Assembly (NCBI GenBank): GCA_030433225.1
Contig: JAUIMD010000132.1
Location: forward strand, 1-6,187
Source: Bacteroidia bacterium
GTDB taxonomy: Bacteria > Bacteroidota > Bacteroidia > Bacteroidales > UBA5342
Reading direction: 5' to 3'
DNA: 6,187 nucleotides
Part shown: positions 5,055 through 6,187 of the stretch, piece after piece
Layout: each line of letters opens with the position of its first letter
Numbering within the stretch: position 1 is the first letter of the stretch
Made by a program: the position numbers and the translations under genes
Notes under the pieces: model-generated
The model's database searches: none
What the model was told of the DNA's origin: nothing
What the model saw: only the letters and a program-made list of their open reading frames with translations

Positions 5055-5795
5055 TTATTTTTTTGTGCAAATAACCTGGTTATCGAACCTAAGATCGATG
5101 CTTCTATATCTGTTCCATCCATTCGCTGCAAATTCCTCCTGATATAGCTTTATTAGTTTATTAAATTTTTTTTCAATCTTCTCACTGGAAATCGCTTCTC
5201 CAAATACAATTTCCTGATTTCCGGCACGCGGAATTAACACAAATTCGCGGTTGTTGTTAATGTACAGTTGCTGAATTTGTGCCGACAGAAATTTATCATC
5301 GTCAATGTATGCTACCAAACTCAGCAGTTGCCGCTGCAAAAGGGAGTCGGGGAACATACCCGAAACGACTGGAACATAGGCCACATTGTACATCGAAGGC
5401 GGCATTTTAAAGCCTTGCTCATCCATGTAAAAGTTTTTATTTCCATTTATGTAGCGCACTACCGGTGTGCGTTGCCACACATTTATTTTAATGTGGTTAT
5501 CCACCGTTTTGTAACATTCGGCATTTAACAACCACGGGTTTTTCTTTAGCTGCAACTCCATGTTTTCGGTTGGAATGCTTTCCAGGTTTTCACCCTCCAC
5601 TTTTCCCTGTATGGCCTGCAACATTTTTTGAATGTCTTCTTTGTCAATAAAATTGCCATCGTCCATATTTTTAATGTCAATTTTATAGCCCACACACGTT
5701 CGCTGGTTCATTTCTTTGGAGATATACCCCATTGTAAGTAGCATATACACCAGCAAGCCACCCCACGAAACCAGGTAAATAAATTGTTTACGCAT
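5055..5795 (-). CDS. ftsQ: Cell division protein FtsQ/DivIB
   Basis: A 246-residue bitopic protein. A very short cytoplasmic N-terminus (MRKQ) is followed by one membrane helix at about 5-24 (FIYLVSWGGLLVYMLLTMGY); the rest is periplasmic. A POTRA-like domain covers about 36-108, with the family-typical MELQLKKNPWL (79-89) and IKINVWQRTPVVRY (102-115). The beta domain follows, with NFYMDEQGFKMP (121-132), the strongest FtsQ marker here, and a final YRSIDLRF strand (230-237). FtsQ connects early cytoplasmic division proteins to the septal peptidoglycan synthesis machinery, in E. coli via FtsB and FtsL. Sequence conservation is low in this family, so identity rests on the topology, the FYMDEQG motif and the place between murC and ftsA. 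The ATG at 5795 overlaps the murC stop region by 8 nt and has a full-strength Shine-Dalgarno sequence inside the murC 3' end, unlike its neighbours. No truncation is seen. Confidence 0.94.
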   Translation of the reverse strand: MRKQFIYLVSWGGLLVYMLLTMGYISKEMNQRTCVGYKIDIKNMDDGNFIDKEDIQKMLQAIQGKVEGENLESIPTENMELQLKKNPWLLNAECYKTVDNHIKINVWQRTPVVRYINGNKNFYMDEQGFKMPPSMYNVAYVPVVSGMFPDSLLQRQLLSLVAYIDDDKFLSAQIQQLYINNNREFVLIPRAGNQEIVFGEAISSEKIEKKFNKLIKLYQEEFAANGWNRYRSIDLRFDNQVICTKK

Positions 5796-6187
5796 GGTAC
5801 ACCTCCTTTTTCAGGATATCAATGAGCGTATCAATGTCACCGGCGCCCATGGTAAGTAATACTTCCGGCACCTGAGAGGCGAGCCGTTGCACGAGCTCTG
5901 CTTTTGAAACGATCAGTCCGTCTGCCTTTTTCAATCCGTCCAATATTAATTGAGAAGTCACGCCTTCCACAGGCAACTCGCGGGCAGGATAAATATCCAG
6001 CAAATATACCTGATCTGCCAGGTCGAGCGCCGCGGCGAAGTCGGGGTACAAATCTTTTGTACGACTAAAAAGGTGGGGTTGAAAAACGACGGTAACTGCT
6101 TTTTCAGGCCAAATTTCCTTCACCGCTTCCAGGGTTTTACGTATTTCAACCGGGTGGTGGGCGTAATCGTCCACATAAATGTGTTGG
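5788..6187 (-). CDS. murC: UDP-N-acetylmuramate--L-alanine ligase MurC, C-terminal part (5' truncated by the window)
   Basis: The frame is open from the right edge of the window to a TAA at 5790-5788 and gives about 133 residues, mainly the C-terminal Mur ligase domain (domain 3). Motifs in order: YVDDYAHHPVEI right at the edge, FQPHLFSRT, LLDIYPARELPVEGVTS and LLTMGAGDID near the end. DDYAHHP and FQPH.(F/Y)SRT are typical of MurC and its paralogue Mpl; LLDIYPARE..P..GVTS and the adjacency to ftsQ favour MurC. The enzyme is cytoplasmic and ATP-dependent and adds L-alanine to UDP-MurNAc, starting the peptidoglycan stem peptide. The Mur ATP-binding loop is outside the window. A GTG at 6174-6172 is an internal valine codon of the DDYAHHP motif, not a start. 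The gene overlaps ftsQ by 8 nt, so the two are surely co-transcribed and probably translationally coupled. Confidence 0.96.
   Translation of the reverse strand, partial: QHIYVDDYAHHPVEIRKTLEAVKEIWPEKAVTVVFQPHLFSRTKDLYPDFAAALDLADQVYLLDIYPARELPVEGVTSQLILDGLKKADGLIVSKAELVQRLASQVPEVLLTMGAGDIDTLIDILKKEVYHA
5800..5810 (-). promoter_or_regulatory. Perfect Shine-Dalgarno sequence of ftsQ within the 3' end of murC
   Basis: The minus strand reads AAAAGGAGGTG, ending four bases before the ATG at 5795; the GGAGG core is six bases from the start. This is essentially the full complement of the 16S rRNA anti-Shine-Dalgarno sequence. It also encodes the Lys-Glu-Val codons near the murC C-terminus. Bacteroidota genes seldom carry such motifs, and other starts in this window lack one. 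Confidence 0.75.

Noticed and set aside
6172..6174. GTG as a murC start codon
   Set aside because: It encodes the Val in YVDDYAHHP, a motif deep inside MurC; the frame continues upstream off the window edge.

Overview
The window is a chromosomal segment from a member of the Bacteroidota, probably class Bacteroidia. The protein sequences point there: FtsZ ends in the extended tail ...YLNDNVD that I associate with this phylum, GatB/YqeY follows ftsZ directly, and a dihydroorotate-dehydrogenase-like protein of the Bacteroidota type is present. Most starts lack a Shine-Dalgarno sequence and have A/T-rich leaders, and one TAnnTTTG promoter element is visible. A finer placement (Bacteroidales/Marinilabiliales-like) is only an impression from FtsZ.

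Left part, plus strand (1-1365). The window opens in the last 52 codons of a YggS/PLPBP-type pyridoxal-phosphate homeostasis protein. A 167-bp spacer follows, with a candidate Bacteroidota promoter and an inverted-repeat cluster. Next is a complete gene for a dihydroorotate-dehydrogenase-like flavoprotein whose catalytic cysteine position is threonine. It ends at a strong intrinsic terminator (9-10 bp stem, 4-nt loop, T-run).

Middle part, minus strand (1464-1771). Between the convergent units lies a 49-codon gene for a four-cysteine, probably zinc-binding, protein. Just upstream of it are a possible promoter and the terminator of the neighbouring operon.

Right part, minus strand (1772-6187). 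This is the distal end of the division and cell wall (dcw) cluster, transcribed leftwards: murC (3' part only), ftsQ, ftsA, ftsZ, yqeY. The genes are tightly packed: murC/ftsQ overlap by 8 nt, ftsQ-ftsA are 13 nt apart with the start preferred here, ftsA-ftsZ 11 nt and ftsZ-yqeY 1 nt. The unit ends at an 11-bp-stem terminator at about 1710-1743. MurC makes UDP-MurNAc-L-Ala in the cytoplasm. FtsZ forms the division ring, FtsA ties it to the membrane, and FtsQ is the bitopic, mainly periplasmic divisome scaffold. YqeY is a small protein with a tRNA-amidotransferase-like domain and no firmly assigned role.

Most of the window is ordinary core chromosome. The points most worth a second look are the small four-cysteine gene, the missing catalytic residue in the DHODH-like protein, the perfect Shine-Dalgarno sequence ahead of ftsQ in a phylum that rarely uses one, altered ATP-site residues in FtsA, and the FtsZ tail beyond its usual C-terminal peptide. 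I see no CRISPR array, insertion sequence, tRNA, rRNA or mobile element.
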